A stretch of 64,000 nt of DNA from an uncultured Actinomycetes bacterium (GCA_937927725.1 CALBSE010000026.1:1-64000); one strand, 5' to 3'. Positions 40,769 through 49,795 are shown, numbered from the stretch's first letter. Notes: generated by a model not told the origin, from the letters alone. Made by a program: numbers and translations.

Positions 40769-43198
40769 ATGGACCAGATGACCCAGGTTCTCGCCGCCGA
40801 AGGTGGCTACCAGGCCTTCACGCTCACCAGCACCGAATGGGGGTGGCTCATTTTTGCCGCCGCCGTCGCTGTGATCGCACTCCTGCTTGGCGTCGTGCTT
40901 ATGCGCGGCGTCCTCAAGCAAGAACAAGGCACCGACAAAATGCAGGAAATTGCTGGCGCAATTCAGGAAGGTGCACTCGCCTACCTCAAGCGTCAGTTCC
41001 GAACGATCGGCATGATCGTCATTCCTCTTGCTGTCGTGGTGTTTCTCACCTCGACGGCCATCAACAAGATGCCCATCCTCAAAGCGGATGGAAAGAGCAT
41101 CATTGGTGGCGAGCAGGTCATGACGTTCCTGCAGTCGGGCATCTTCCGCACTGCGGCGTTCATCGTTGGCGCTCTCTTCTCGGCGGCAATCGGCTTCTGT
41201 GGCATGTGGCTGGCCGTGCGCGGCAACGTCCGCACTGCAGCGGCTGCACGCCGTAGCGATTTCAATGGCGCTCTCAAGGTGGCGTTCCGCACCGGTGGCG
41301 TCGCTGGTCTCCTCACCGCTGGCCTTGGCCTTCTCGGTGCGGTTGTCATCGTCATGCTCTTCCAGAACACCTCAACCTCAATCCTCATTGGTTTCGGCTT
41401 CGGTGGTTCATTGCTCGCCCTCTTCCTTCGTGTCGGTGGCGGCATCTTCACCAAGGCCGCTGACGTCGGCGCCGACCTCGTCGGCAAGGTCGAAGCAGGC
41501 ATTCCTGAAGACGACCCCCGCAACCCGGCCACCATCGCCGACAACGTGGGCGACAACGTAGGCGACTGTGCCGGTATGGCCGCCGACCTCTTCGAGTCAT
41601 TCGCCGTCACGCTCGTGGCGTCGATCATCCTCGGCGTGTCGGCGTTCCAGGCCATCGGCCTCGGCGTCAACAAGATCAGCCTCGACGGCGTCACCATCAT
41701 TAGCGGTGGCGGCGTTGCCGTGAAGGGCCTGATCTTCCCGCTGGCCGTAGTGGCCATTGGCCTTGTTGCCTCAATGATCGGCATCTTCGTAGTGAAGGGT
41801 CGGCCGAGCGACGGTAACGACGCCCTCAAGGCAATCAACCGCGGTATTTACGTCGCACAGATCATCGCCATTGTTGGCGCTGGTCTCGTCGCATTCCTCT
41901 ACATCGGCAACCCCAAGGGCTCGACCATTTCGCAACCGGGTGCCCGTTTGTTCGGCGCCATCGTGACTGGTGTGATCCTTGGCTTTGCTGCTTCAAAGAT
42001 CACGCAGTACTTCACGTCAACGAAGACCAAGCCGGTGAAGGACATCGCCAAGGCAGCACGTACTGGCCCCGCCACCACCGTGCTCGAAGGCATTTCACTT
42101 GGTCTTGAATCTGCAGTGTGGGCCCTCATCGCAATTGCTGTCGCCATTGGCGCAGCACTTGTTCTCGGTGGCGGCAACGTTGCCTTCTCGCTGTACCTCG
42201 TTGCCCTTACCGGCATCGGCATGCTCGCCACCACCGGCATCATCGTGGCCGAAGACACCTTCGGTCCGGTTGCTGACAACGCTGCCGGTATTGCCGAAAT
42301 GGCTGGTGAGTTCGAAGGCGAACCCGAGCGCATCATGGTTGGACTCGACGCCGTGGGTAACACCACAAAGGCCGTCACAAAGGGCTTCGCCATCGGTTCC
42401 GCGGTTATCGCTGCGGTTGCGTTGTTCGCCTCGTACTCCGAGACAATCGTTCGTGCGACGTCAGATGTTGTCGACGTGGCAATTCGCGAGCTCAATGGAA
42501 CCCTCACGAGCCTCGTGAACATCAATGTCTCTGATCCCAAGACCTTCATTGGCCTGCTCATTGGTGGTTCGGTTGCGTTCCTGTTCTCTTCACTTGCCAT
42601 CCGTGCGGTATCTCGTACCGCCGGAACGGTGGTTGAAGAAGTTCGTCGCCAATTCCGTGAGAAGCCCGGCATCATGGATTACACCGAGCGTCCCGACTAC
42701 GGACCCGTCATCGATATCTGCACACGTGCATCACTTCGTGAACTCGCCACTCCGGCGCTTCTCGCAGTGCTCACACCAGTCATCATCGGTTTCGGTATCG
42801 GTTACCTCGCTCTCGGCGCGTTCCTTGCCGCAGCGATCGTGACCGGCCAGCTCATGGCCAACTTCTTGTCCAACGCCGGTGGTGCGTGGGACAACGCCAA
42901 GAAGTACATCGAAGACGGCAATGAAGGCGGCAAGGGTTCTGAAACCCACAAGGCCGCCGTTATTGGCGACACCGTTGGCGATCCCTTCAAGGACACCGCT
43001 GGCCCTGCGCTCAACCCGCTCATCAAGGTGATGAACCTTGTGTCGCTGTTGGTGCTTCCCGCCATCATCGAACTGCAGCACAACAACGTGCGTTACGTCG
43101 TTGCGGCCGCCGCTCTTGTGGTCGTGGTTGGTGCACTCGTTGTGTCGAAGCGTTTCGGCAGCGGCATCGAGGCTCCGGCCGAAACGGTCAACGCTTAG
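40769..43198 (+). CDS. hppA: K+-independent proton-pumping membrane pyrophosphatase
   Basis: 809 residues from ATG 40769 (ATG 40778 also fits). About 16 helices. Hydrolytic loops: DVGADLVGKVEAGIPEDDPRNPATIADNVGDNVGDCAGMAADLFES, TFGPVADNAAGIAEM, GAWDNAKKYIE and HKAAVIGDTVGDPFKDTAGPALN. The decisive GNTTK motif has Lys at residue 534, where K+-requiring enzymes have Ala, so this is the K+-independent H+ type. Couples PPi hydrolysis to proton export, saving energy from biosynthetic PPi. Confidence 0.95.
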   Translation: MDQMTQVLAAEGGYQAFTLTSTEWGWLIFAAAVAVIALLLGVVLMRGVLKQEQGTDKMQEIAGAIQEGALAYLKRQFRTIGMIVIPLAVVVFLTSTAINKMPILKADGKSIIGGEQVMTFLQSGIFRTAAFIVGALFSAAIGFCGMWLAVRGNVRTAAAARRSDFNGALKVAFRTGGVAGLLTAGLGLLGAVVIVMLFQNTSTSILIGFGFGGSLLALFLRVGGGIFTKAADVGADLVGKVEAGIPEDDPRNPATIADNVGDNVGDCAGMAADLFESFAVTLVASIILGVSAFQAIGLGVNKISLDGVTIISGGGVAVKGLIFPLAVVAIGLVASMIGIFVVKGRPSDGNDALKAINRGIYVAQIIAIVGAGLVAFLYIGNPKGSTISQPGARLFGAIVTGVILGFAASKITQYFTSTKTKPVKDIAKAARTGPATTVLEGISLGLESAVWALIAIAVAIGAALVLGGGNVAFSLYLVALTGIGMLATTGIIVAEDTFGPVADNAAGIAEMAGEFEGEPERIMVGLDAVGNTTKAVTKGFAIGSAVIAAVALFASYSETIVRATSDVVDVAIRELNGTLTSLVNINVSDPKTFIGLLIGGSVAFLFSSLAIRAVSRTAGTVVEEVRRQFREKPGIMDYTERPDYGPVIDICTRASLRELATPALLAVLTPVIIGFGIGYLALGAFLAAAIVTGQLMANFLSNAGGAWDNAKKYIEDGNEGGKGSETHKAAVIGDTVGDPFKDTAGPALNPLIKVMNLVSLLVLPAIIELQHNNVRYVVAAAALVVVVGALVVSKRFGSGIEAPAETVNA

Positions 43199-43221
43199 CC
43201 AATCGCCGTACCAAGTTTGAA

Positions 43222-43251
43222 AGAAGGGCCGCCTGTGAGGGCGGCCCTTCT
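43222..43251. terminator. Bidirectional terminator after hppA
   Basis: 12-bp perfect stem AGAAGGGCCGCC / GGCGGCCCTTCT with 6-nt loop, 23 nt after the hppA stop and 42 nt before the end of the convergent gene. Confidence 0.85.
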
Positions 43252-43293
43252 GCATTTCAACAAGATCTCTCTCAAGCCGTTCGTACAGCGTGC

Positions 43294-43953
43294 TTACTTC
43301 GGGCGGGAGATGACGACGTCATCAAAAGCGCAGTCTGATGGATTGGGGTCAGCGGCAAAGAGACCCGCTGAACGTCCTGGAGCAAGACCTGAGACGCTGA
43401 CAGAAATGTGCTGCTCTCCGACCGTCGCGGTGACGATCGGGGCTTCGACAGCGATCGACGCTTTGAGTGCCACATTGGGTGAACCGGTCACCGTTCCCAG
43501 CACTTTTTGTATTCCATCGACGCGTTGTTCAAGATTCCAAATTCCATACTCTTCGATCCGCACAAGTGCGAGGAAGTTCTTCTCGTCGATGAGATTGGCG
43601 ATCAGACCACAGTGACCCAGTCCTGAAACAACTGCCTTCACCGATGCATTTGGGCCGACATCTACTACAGCGATATTCAGAAGAGGAGCTGGCTCGGAAA
43701 CAAACGCCGCTCCTGCGGCAACGCTCCACCCACCTCGAACCGACTTCCACGTCGCACTGTTCTTTCCAGCGTCAATGGCTCCGGCTTTGCGACCGAACGA
43801 GTCTTTGGCGACAACGCTGAAACCTGGAGACGTTGCCGACGTCCCTTCCGAACGATCGCGGAAGAGAAAAGTGAACGCGCCAATAACGACCACGACGAAG
43901 ACGACGCCGATAACCAGCCTCAACCATTCCCGTTCTTTCACGTTCTCAGACAC
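43294..43953 (-). CDS. Membrane-anchored protein, LamG/concanavalin-like domain suspected
   Basis: 219 residues. One transmembrane helix near the N-terminus (LRLVIGVVFVVVVIGAFTFLF), followed by an extracytoplasmic domain with short strands: WKSVRGGWSVAAGAAFVSEPAPLLNIAVVDVG, NFLALVRIEEYGIWNLEQRVDG, GLFAADPNPSDCAFDDVVIS. The succession resembles laminin-G/concanavalin-like lectin folds used for surface binding, but I cannot name the family. Same strand as and downstream of the acyltransferase gene, so perhaps one transcript. Confidence 0.6.
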   Translation of the reverse strand: MSENVKEREWLRLVIGVVFVVVVIGAFTFLFRDRSEGTSATSPGFSVVAKDSFGRKAGAIDAGKNSATWKSVRGGWSVAAGAAFVSEPAPLLNIAVVDVGPNASVKAVVSGLGHCGLIANLIDEKNFLALVRIEEYGIWNLEQRVDGIQKVLGTVTGSPNVALKASIAVEAPIVTATVGEQHISVSVSGLAPGRSAGLFAADPNPSDCAFDDVVISRPK

Positions 43954-44004
43954 AAGTACTCCTGCTGCATCACCATGAGGTCAACCACACTTTCCATTCG
44001 TTGT

Positions 44005-45201
44005 TTACCTCGCGAGCGAGAGTGCCGGCTTTTCGATCAGACGGAAACTGATCCATCCAATGAGAATCGCACTCATCATCACAATTCCTGTCATCCATAG
44101 GAATCCATAGACATTGGGATCGAACGTCATCCATTTATTGAGTTGCCTGATGATGATCTGATGCCAGAGATAGACCCCATACGAGATTCCTCCTAACCAG
44201 GCGAGCGGCCGGCTTCCAACCAGCGAACGCATTCGACTCGGCCGGTTTACGAGCGCGAACGGCAACACGAAGAAGAACGCGGAAATCCCCTGAAGGAAAA
44301 TGCGTACTTGGAACATGAGTGGCGTTTCAATCGCCGTCTCGCTACCGAACTGAAAGTTCTTTTCGACGAGCACAACGGCGAGGTATGCAACAAGCGCGAC
44401 CCCCCAACAGACCACCGGTCGCCCTGACAACTGACGGAGAGAGCGAGGTAGCGAACGATTCTCCCCCGCCCAAACCGATGCAACACCGAGGCCCATACCA
44501 GCGGAAAACCATCCGAAATAGGTGGGTAGGTTCATCCGCAGTCGAACCTGATACTCGGGAGCCACAGCCGGAACAACAACCCCGATCCAAATGTGGGCGA
44601 ACACGACAAGCCCAACTAACGCCGCAAGCACAATTGCTAGTCGGACCTTGACGTCGCGTTTGCGACAGAGCAACCAAAGAACACCAGCGAATACCGGAAC
44701 GAAGACGTAGAACGCGACTTCCACATAGAGCGTCCACGCTGCCGCCAAACCCGGGAACACTGCCGATGAAAAATGACGCTCCGTTAACGTCAGCAACCCA
44801 AACGCTCCTCCCGCCACCGATGGAGCTCCGACCACAATCACGAGGCCCACCATCGCGAGCCAATAGGCGGGGTAGATCCGCAGAAACCGACGCTCAAAAT
44901 AGTGAGGAAGTGGAGTTCTCTTCCCATCGAAAAGTATCTTGCGGACGAACTCTCGGAAGATCAGGTATCCGGATAGGACGAAGAAAACAGCAACGCCAAA
45001 ATTTCCGAGATTATGGATAAAGGCGAACACGTATCTCGAAACTCCGTCTGCACTTTCATACAGACCGAGGTAACCGGCACAGTGATAGACCACTACGCCG
45101 AGAGCTGCGAGAGCTCGAACGCCGTCAAGGCTTGAGACGCGCCGAGGCATCGTGTTTGATGGCATCGTCGACGTCAACGGCTCATCCACAGTGTTTGTCA
45201 T
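44005..45201 (-). CDS. Acyltransferase 3 (OafA/YrhL type) membrane protein
   Basis: 398 residues from ATG 45201 with GGAGGG just upstream. SSLDGVRALAALGVVVYHCAGYLG is the family start (catalytic His in VVVYHC); ten or so transmembrane helices follow, with YFERRFLRIYPAYWLAM and YGVYLWHQIIIRQLNKW. Transfers acyl groups, usually acetyl, to surface polysaccharides or lipids. Substrate unknown. Confidence 0.9.
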   Translation of the reverse strand: MTNTVDEPLTSTMPSNTMPRRVSSLDGVRALAALGVVVYHCAGYLGLYESADGVSRYVFAFIHNLGNFGVAVFFVLSGYLIFREFVRKILFDGKRTPLPHYFERRFLRIYPAYWLAMVGLVIVVGAPSVAGGAFGLLTLTERHFSSAVFPGLAAAWTLYVEVAFYVFVPVFAGVLWLLCRKRDVKVRLAIVLAALVGLVVFAHIWIGVVVPAVAPEYQVRLRMNLPTYFGWFSAGMGLGVASVWAGENRSLPRSLRQLSGRPVVCWGVALVAYLAVVLVEKNFQFGSETAIETPLMFQVRIFLQGISAFFFVLPFALVNRPSRMRSLVGSRPLAWLGGISYGVYLWHQIIIRQLNKWMTFDPNVYGFLWMTGIVMMSAILIGWISFRLIEKPALSLAR

Positions 45202-45270
45202 GAGCCCTCCGTGTCCCCGAATCTCGACGGTAGCGCAGCGCACCGATCAACGGTGACGACAAACAAGAGT

Positions 45271-45609
45271 TCAGGACGAAAGCAACTCGGCGTTCACTAT
45301 CGAGACACGTGAGTAGTTACGTCGTACAAATAACGCGTTCGCCGCAAAGCCGACCACGATGCCGACGATCAATGGATGGATTGCGAATCCGGCGATCACG
45401 CCGGCGATTACAAGAACCGGGAACCACAGCCAAAAGCGGCGATACCAGGAACGACTTTGTTGAAACGCAGCAAAGACAGCCGCCATTTGTGCATCGGCTG
45501 CTGTCTCTTGTGCACGACCAATCCGAGCGAGTCGCCGTATCTGGCGGCGATGCGTTTTATTGAGTGCATTCCATCGTTGAGCGAACTGCTCATTCGTCAT
45601 CCCGCTCAT
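45271..45609 (-). CDS. Small two-helix membrane protein
   Basis: 112 residues; basic N-terminal half (THRRQIRRLARIGRAQETAADAQ) with predicted helix, then two transmembrane helices (FWLWFPVLVIAGVIAGFAIHPLIVGIVVGFAANALFV). Family not recognised. Between amt1 (separated by a strong hairpin) and the acyltransferase gene on the same strand. Confidence 0.6.
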   Translation of the reverse strand: MSGMTNEQFAQRWNALNKTHRRQIRRLARIGRAQETAADAQMAAVFAAFQQSRSWYRRFWLWFPVLVIAGVIAGFAIHPLIVGIVVGFAANALFVRRNYSRVSIVNAELLSS

Positions 45610-45671
45610 TGATCCACTTTCGCTTCGGCGATATTCATCTTCTACTGCTCATACCAACACATCCAAACCGC

Positions 45672-45702
45672 GTGGTGTGCGACCAAATTGGTCGCACACC
45701 AC
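45672..45702 (-). terminator. Terminator of the glnK-amt operon
   Basis: 15-bp perfect inverted repeat GTGGTGTGCGACCAA / TTGGTCGCACACCAC around a single A, 7 nt beyond the amt stop. In RNA it forms a long hairpin with a small loop. The perfect symmetry would also suit protein binding. Confidence 0.7.
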
Positions 45703-45708
45703 ATCCGG

Positions 45709-47169
45709 TCAGACTTTTTCGTCGACGAGACCCTCGTGGGTGCCGGCGAAGTCGGGATAGGCAAGGACTCCCATTTCTGGGACATCAAGACCTGCAACTT
45801 CAACTTCGGAATCAACTCGAATGCCCTTGAAGATGACCTTCGAGAGTTTGAAGAAGCCCCAGGAAATGCCACCCATCACCACGATGATGACGAGGCAACC
45901 GATCGCCTGGGCGGCCAACTGACCCCAGCCCGCTGAACCGTAAAGCACACCGGTGACACCGGTTGCAGATCCAGCCGAATCGAGGTGAGTTGTGGTGCCG
46001 TTCCAACCAATGCCGGTGCCAAGCGCGTCAACGCCGTACTTGCCACTGGCAAAGATGCCAAGGGCCAAGACGCCCCACAGGCCGTTGGCGAAGTGGACAC
46101 CGATGGCGCCGACCGGATCGTCGATCTTGACCTTCTGGTCAACGAAGAACACCACTTCAACAACGATGATGCCAGCGATCAATCCGATCACACCGGCAGC
46201 CCACGGATCAACGAAGGCGCACGGTGCAGTGATCGCAACGAGTCCGGCCAGTAGACCGTTCATGATCATGGCCGGATCGGGCTTTCCGGTGCGCTTCCAC
46301 ACCCAGAACATGGCCGCAACACATCCAAGTGCCGCTGCGATCGCAGTGTTTGCTGCGACAAGTGCAAATTGACCGTCAGCGATCTGCAGCGTGGAGGCCG
46401 CGTTGAATCCAAACCATCCGAAGAAGAGGATCAACGTGCCGGCGCCAGCCATTGCGATGCTGTGACCAGGAATGCCGCGTGCTTTGCCGTCCTTGCCGTA
46501 CTTGCCGATTCGAGGACCAATGACCGCTGCACCCGTAAGAGCAGCGACACCGCCCACGGCATGCACGACACCTGAACCAGCAAAGTCGACGTAGCCGTTA
46601 CCGAGCTTGAGCGAGTTGCCGAGCTGTGACAGCCAGCCGCCGCCCCACGTCCATGCACCGAACAGCGGGTAGTAGATCGCTCCACAGAAGAAGCCCCAAA
46701 GAATAAAGGACTTGAACTTCCAACGTTCCGCCATGGATCCGGTGGGGATCGTTGCGGCGGTATCCATGAACGCAAGCATGTAGAGGAAGTAACCAGCAAC
46801 TGCTCCCGAGGCAGCGAACTTGCCACCCGTGAGTGCGAAGCCGCCCTTCCAGAGGAACACCCAATGGCCACTGCCAACCAGCGCGCTACCAAGTGCGTGG
46901 TCGTAACCCCAGTCAAAGCCTGGGATCTTTGCGGAATAGCCACCAAACATGAGCGCGTATCCGACAAGGAAGAACGCGGTTGCTCCGGTACCAAACACAG
47001 CGATGTTCATCGCCATCGTGTGCGCAGCATTCTTCGCACGCACAAAGCCGGTTTCGAGCATTGCGAAACCCGCCTGCATGAACATCACGAGCGAGGCGCC
47101 AACGATGATCCAAAGAAGGTTCGTGTTCTGCGAGAACAAATCGAACGCGCTTGTAGCTGTTGTATTCAC
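45709..47169 (-). CDS. amt: Ammonium transporter 1
   Basis: 486 residues from GTG 47169, overlapping the glnK stop (GTGA). Eleven-helix Amt: FMQAGFAMLETGFVRAKN, conserved first histidine in DFAGSGVVHAVGG, second in VGAIGVHFANGLWG. The C-terminal tail (GIRVDSEVEVAGLDVPEMGVLAYPD) has the allosteric GxD motif needed for trimer control and PII inhibition. Imports NH4+/NH3. Operon order glnK-amt is the reverse of that at 51987-53843. Confidence 0.95.
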   Translation of the reverse strand: MNTTATSAFDLFSQNTNLLWIIVGASLVMFMQAGFAMLETGFVRAKNAAHTMAMNIAVFGTGATAFFLVGYALMFGGYSAKIPGFDWGYDHALGSALVGSGHWVFLWKGGFALTGGKFAASGAVAGYFLYMLAFMDTAATIPTGSMAERWKFKSFILWGFFCGAIYYPLFGAWTWGGGWLSQLGNSLKLGNGYVDFAGSGVVHAVGGVAALTGAAVIGPRIGKYGKDGKARGIPGHSIAMAGAGTLILFFGWFGFNAASTLQIADGQFALVAANTAIAAALGCVAAMFWVWKRTGKPDPAMIMNGLLAGLVAITAPCAFVDPWAAGVIGLIAGIIVVEVVFFVDQKVKIDDPVGAIGVHFANGLWGVLALGIFASGKYGVDALGTGIGWNGTTTHLDSAGSATGVTGVLYGSAGWGQLAAQAIGCLVIIVVMGGISWGFFKLSKVIFKGIRVDSEVEVAGLDVPEMGVLAYPDFAGTHEGLVDEKV

Positions 47170-47507
47170 AGTGCTTCACCGTCTCTCTCGCCGGTTCGAA
47201 TACGGACGAGTCGGGACACCGGCGTGACCCACACCTTGCCGTCACCGATCTTGTCGGTTCGTGCGGCTTGCACGATTGCGTCGACGACTGCGTCGACATC
47301 TGCATCATCAATCAGGACCGAAATTCGGACCTTCGGAATGAAGTCGATGGTGTATTCGGCGCCGCGGTAGGTCTCAGCGTGCCCGCCCTGCCGACCAAAG
47401 CCCTTGACCTCGTCGACCGTCATTCCTTGCACGCCTATCGCCTTCACTGCGTCCTTCACCTCCTCGACCTTGTGCGGCTTGATCACCGCTGTCACAAGTT
47501 GGACCAT
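47166..47507 (-). CDS. glnK: Nitrogen regulatory protein PII (GlnK) 1
   Basis: 113 residues from ATG 47507, with an AGGAGGAGT ribosome site. MVQLVTAVIKPHKVEEVKDAV, T-loop GRQGGHAETYRGAEYTIDFIPK with the tyrosine that is uridylylated/adenylylated in the family, B-loop DKIGDGKVWVTPVSRLVRIRTGE. It binds and blocks the Amt channel when 2-oxoglutarate is low. Two 11-bp direct-repeat sites lie upstream (47584-47602 and 47656-47676). Confidence 0.95.
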   Translation of the reverse strand: MVQLVTAVIKPHKVEEVKDAVKAIGVQGMTVDEVKGFGRQGGHAETYRGAEYTIDFIPKVRISVLIDDADVDAVVDAIVQAARTDKIGDGKVWVTPVSRLVRIRTGERDGEAL

Positions 47508-47583
47508 GACTCCTCCTCTGACGGGCCACGCCCATCGGTCGATCCCAGGGCCCAACGTGGACGCCCGGCGCCGACGACTGCCG

Positions 47584-47602
47584 TCTGACGCAAACCTGAC
47601 GG
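47584..47602 (-). promoter_or_regulatory. Candidate proximal 11-bp direct-repeat operator of glnK
   Basis: Two CTGACG units 11 bp apart, joined by CAAAC (read on the + strand). About 78-95 bp upstream of the glnK ATG. Same period and unit as the stronger site 70 bp further out. Confidence 0.5.
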
Positions 47603-47655
47603 TAAAGAACCGCCGTTTCCGGAGGGTGTGCGGTTTGTTACGCCAATCCGCCAAT

Positions 47656-47676
47656 TTTCTGACAGAAATCTGACAA
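47656..47676 (-). promoter_or_regulatory. Candidate distal 11-bp direct-repeat operator of glnK-amt
   Basis: CTGACAGAAATCTGACA: two CTGACA units 11 bp apart, about 150 bp upstream of the glnK ATG and 40 bp upstream of the divergent PRC gene. 19 of 21 bases match the region 53941-53961 in front of the second ammonium operon, same orientation. Eleven-bp periodic direct repeats are the mark of OmpR-family regulators (PhoP, GlnR). Confidence 0.6.
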
Positions 47677-47714
47677 AGTGGCATTCGGCCCCGGCCGGGA
47701 GATACTTGAGGAAC

Positions 47715-48566
47715 ATGTGGCTGACCGAGGTGCGCGGCAGAACCGTCATCGGGCCGGACGGACGACCTCTGGGAACGGTGCGCGATGTCGTGGTTGCCCT
47801 TCAGGAGGGAGAACACCATCCGTCGATCTCTCGCCTGCTGAGCGGCTCGCGAAAAGCACTGGTCCTCATTGATCGTGAAGACATCGCCGTATTTGATGAA
47901 ACCACCATTGCTTTGCGTCCGGCTTCTCAACCAACACCGCTTGCGTTCAACGTTGGCTCCCTCCGGCTTGGCGCCGATGAACTTCTGCTCGTTCGAGACG
48001 TACTCGACACCCAGATTGTCGACATCTCAGGTCACCGATTAGCCAGAGTTGCCGATGTCGTCTTCTCCAGACACGGGGATCGCCGTTGGAGGATCGATGC
48101 AGTCGATGTGAGTTTCGCTCGAGTGCTGCATCGTCTCCACCTCTCGTTCCTCGCTCACCACCTCGACGAGCAACTCATTGATTGGTCGGAGATCCACCTA
48201 ACGTCACCCCGCGGCAATGACGTACAACTCGACGCTCAGCGGAGTGCGGTACACCGAGTCTCTCCGGCAGAGCTCGCAGTCATTCTTGAGCGACTCGATA
48301 CTGCACGCGCCATTGATGCTGTCGAGATGCTCGCGAACGAACGCGTCGCAGAAGCGATCATTGCTGGCCATCACGCAACTGGCGAGCGACTCCTTCGTTC
48401 TGTTCCAACATCGAAGGCCCAACGCATTATCGAAGCCATGCCTTCACCCCACGGGGAGCATTGGCGCGCACGACTCGACAGCAAACCAACGCTTCAAGGC
48501 CGCCGCTTCCACCGCCTTCGGGGTTGGCGTCGCCACGGTCCACCGTCCGGAATGCGAACAAGGTGA
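47715..48566 (+). CDS. Tandem PRC-barrel and MgtE N-terminal-like domain protein
   Basis: 283 residues from ATG 47715 with GAGGA upstream. Residues about 1-70 and 95-150 are two PRC-barrel units (EVRGRTVIGPDGRPLGTVRDVVV; TQIVDISGHRLARVADVVF); about 205-260 match the helical MgtE N-domain (SPAELAVILERLDTARAIDAVEMLANERVAEAIIA). In MgtE this domain senses cytosolic Mg2+ and gates the channel. Here it is a separate soluble protein; the stop overlaps the NRAMP-related gene by 4 nt, so it is probably that transporter's Mg2+ or metal sensor. Confidence 0.82.
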   Translation: MWLTEVRGRTVIGPDGRPLGTVRDVVVALQEGEHHPSISRLLSGSRKALVLIDREDIAVFDETTIALRPASQPTPLAFNVGSLRLGADELLLVRDVLDTQIVDISGHRLARVADVVFSRHGDRRWRIDAVDVSFARVLHRLHLSFLAHHLDEQLIDWSEIHLTSPRGNDVQLDAQRSAVHRVSPAELAVILERLDTARAIDAVEMLANERVAEAIIAGHHATGERLLRSVPTSKAQRIIEAMPSPHGEHWRARLDSKPTLQGRRFHRLRGWRRHGPPSGMRTR

Positions 48567-49789
48567 AACGAAATCGGATCGCGATCGGCGCGCTCGTTGC
48601 TGTCGTTGGACCCGGACTCCTTGCCGGGCTCTCTGATGATGATCCTGCCGGTATCACCACATACTCGGTCCTCGGGGCCGAGCACGGATACCAGTTTCTG
48701 TGGGTACTCGCTCTTTCCACGATTGCCCTCGTGTTGTTTCATAGCCTTGGCGCGCGCATGGGTGTCGTCACAGGCCAAGGAATCATCGGGCTCGTTCGAC
48801 AACGCTACGGGGTAACTCTTGCGGGAGGAGCGCTCACGGCGCTCGTCATTGCGAACGTAGGAACAACCTGTGCGGAGTTCGCCGGCGTTGCTGCTGGTTG
48901 CGAACTGTTCGGAATCCCACGACCCGTCAGCGTTCCCATCGCAGCACTGACCGTTTCGATGCTTGTGCTACGAGGCTCGTTTCACCGCGTCGAGCACATA
49001 CTCATCGGACTCTCCACCGTGTTTATTGCCTACATCGCTTCGGGGATATTGGCTCACCCCGACTGGGGAGCAGCGGCCAAGGGACTCGTTGTCCCAACTC
49101 TGCCGTCATCGCGTGATGCGATCGTCATTGTCACGGCAACGCTTGGGACGACACTCGCTCCTTGGGGCCTCGCGTTCATCCAGTCCTACGCTGTCGACAA
49201 GAGACTTCGAAAAGAAGACCTCAAGTACGAGCGCATTGACGTCGCAACCGGTGCAATCCTCACCGGGGTCATCGGGTTCTTCATCGTGGTGGCATGCGCT
49301 GCCACGCTTTACCGGAACGGACAATCAATCAACGATGCATCAGATGCCGCACGTGCACTCGAACCATTGGCGGGCGATCTCGCCGGGAAATTATTCGGAG
49401 TCGGTCTCGTGGGTGCAGCGCTTCTCGCCGCATCAATTCTTCCGTTATCGACCAGTTACTCGGTCTGCGAATTCATCGGCGTTGAGTCTGCACTCGATGA
49501 CAAGTTCCGCGACGCCAAGCCGTTTTATCTGACCTACGGGATCGTCACAGCGGTTGCAGCACTCATCATTCTGATACCCGGAGCGCCACTGATCACGATC
49601 TTGGTCGCCACTCAGGTACTCAATGCGATTCTGCTCATTCCGCTTCTGATGTTCATGGTGGGAATCGGCCGCGATCAAGAACTGATGGGCGATCTTCGAA
49701 TTACCAGAACGATGGTCGGCGTCTACGGGGCGACCATCGCCATAGTCATCACCTGCATCAGTGCATTGTTCATTGCCACCGTGATGTAA
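48563..49789 (+). CDS. NRAMP-related divalent metal transporter with altered metal site
   Basis: 408 residues from GTG 48563 in a GTGA overlap (a TTG at 48461 is in frame). Eleven transmembrane helices. In classical NRAMPs helix 1 carries DPGN and helix 6 MPH; here they read D27-P-A-G30 and A199-P-W201. Loss of the Met and His, which favour Mn2+/Fe2+ over Mg2+/Ca2+, points to the NRAMP-related magnesium-type branch. The coupled MgtE-N protein supports Mg2+. Convergent with the histidine kinase gene. Confidence 0.82.
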   Translation: MKRNRIAIGALVAVVGPGLLAGLSDDDPAGITTYSVLGAEHGYQFLWVLALSTIALVLFHSLGARMGVVTGQGIIGLVRQRYGVTLAGGALTALVIANVGTTCAEFAGVAAGCELFGIPRPVSVPIAALTVSMLVLRGSFHRVEHILIGLSTVFIAYIASGILAHPDWGAAAKGLVVPTLPSSRDAIVIVTATLGTTLAPWGLAFIQSYAVDKRLRKEDLKYERIDVATGAILTGVIGFFIVVACAATLYRNGQSINDASDAARALEPLAGDLAGKLFGVGLVGAALLAASILPLSTSYSVCEFIGVESALDDKFRDAKPFYLTYGIVTAVAALIILIPGAPLITILVATQVLNAILLIPLLMFMVGIGRDQELMGDLRITRTMVGVYGATIAIVITCISALFIATVM

Positions 49790-49795
49790 GGCCGA

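Noticed and set aside
45672..45702. Perfect 15-bp palindrome after amt1 as a regulatory operator
   Set aside because: Its place 7 nt after the operon's stop codon is explained better by transcription termination.
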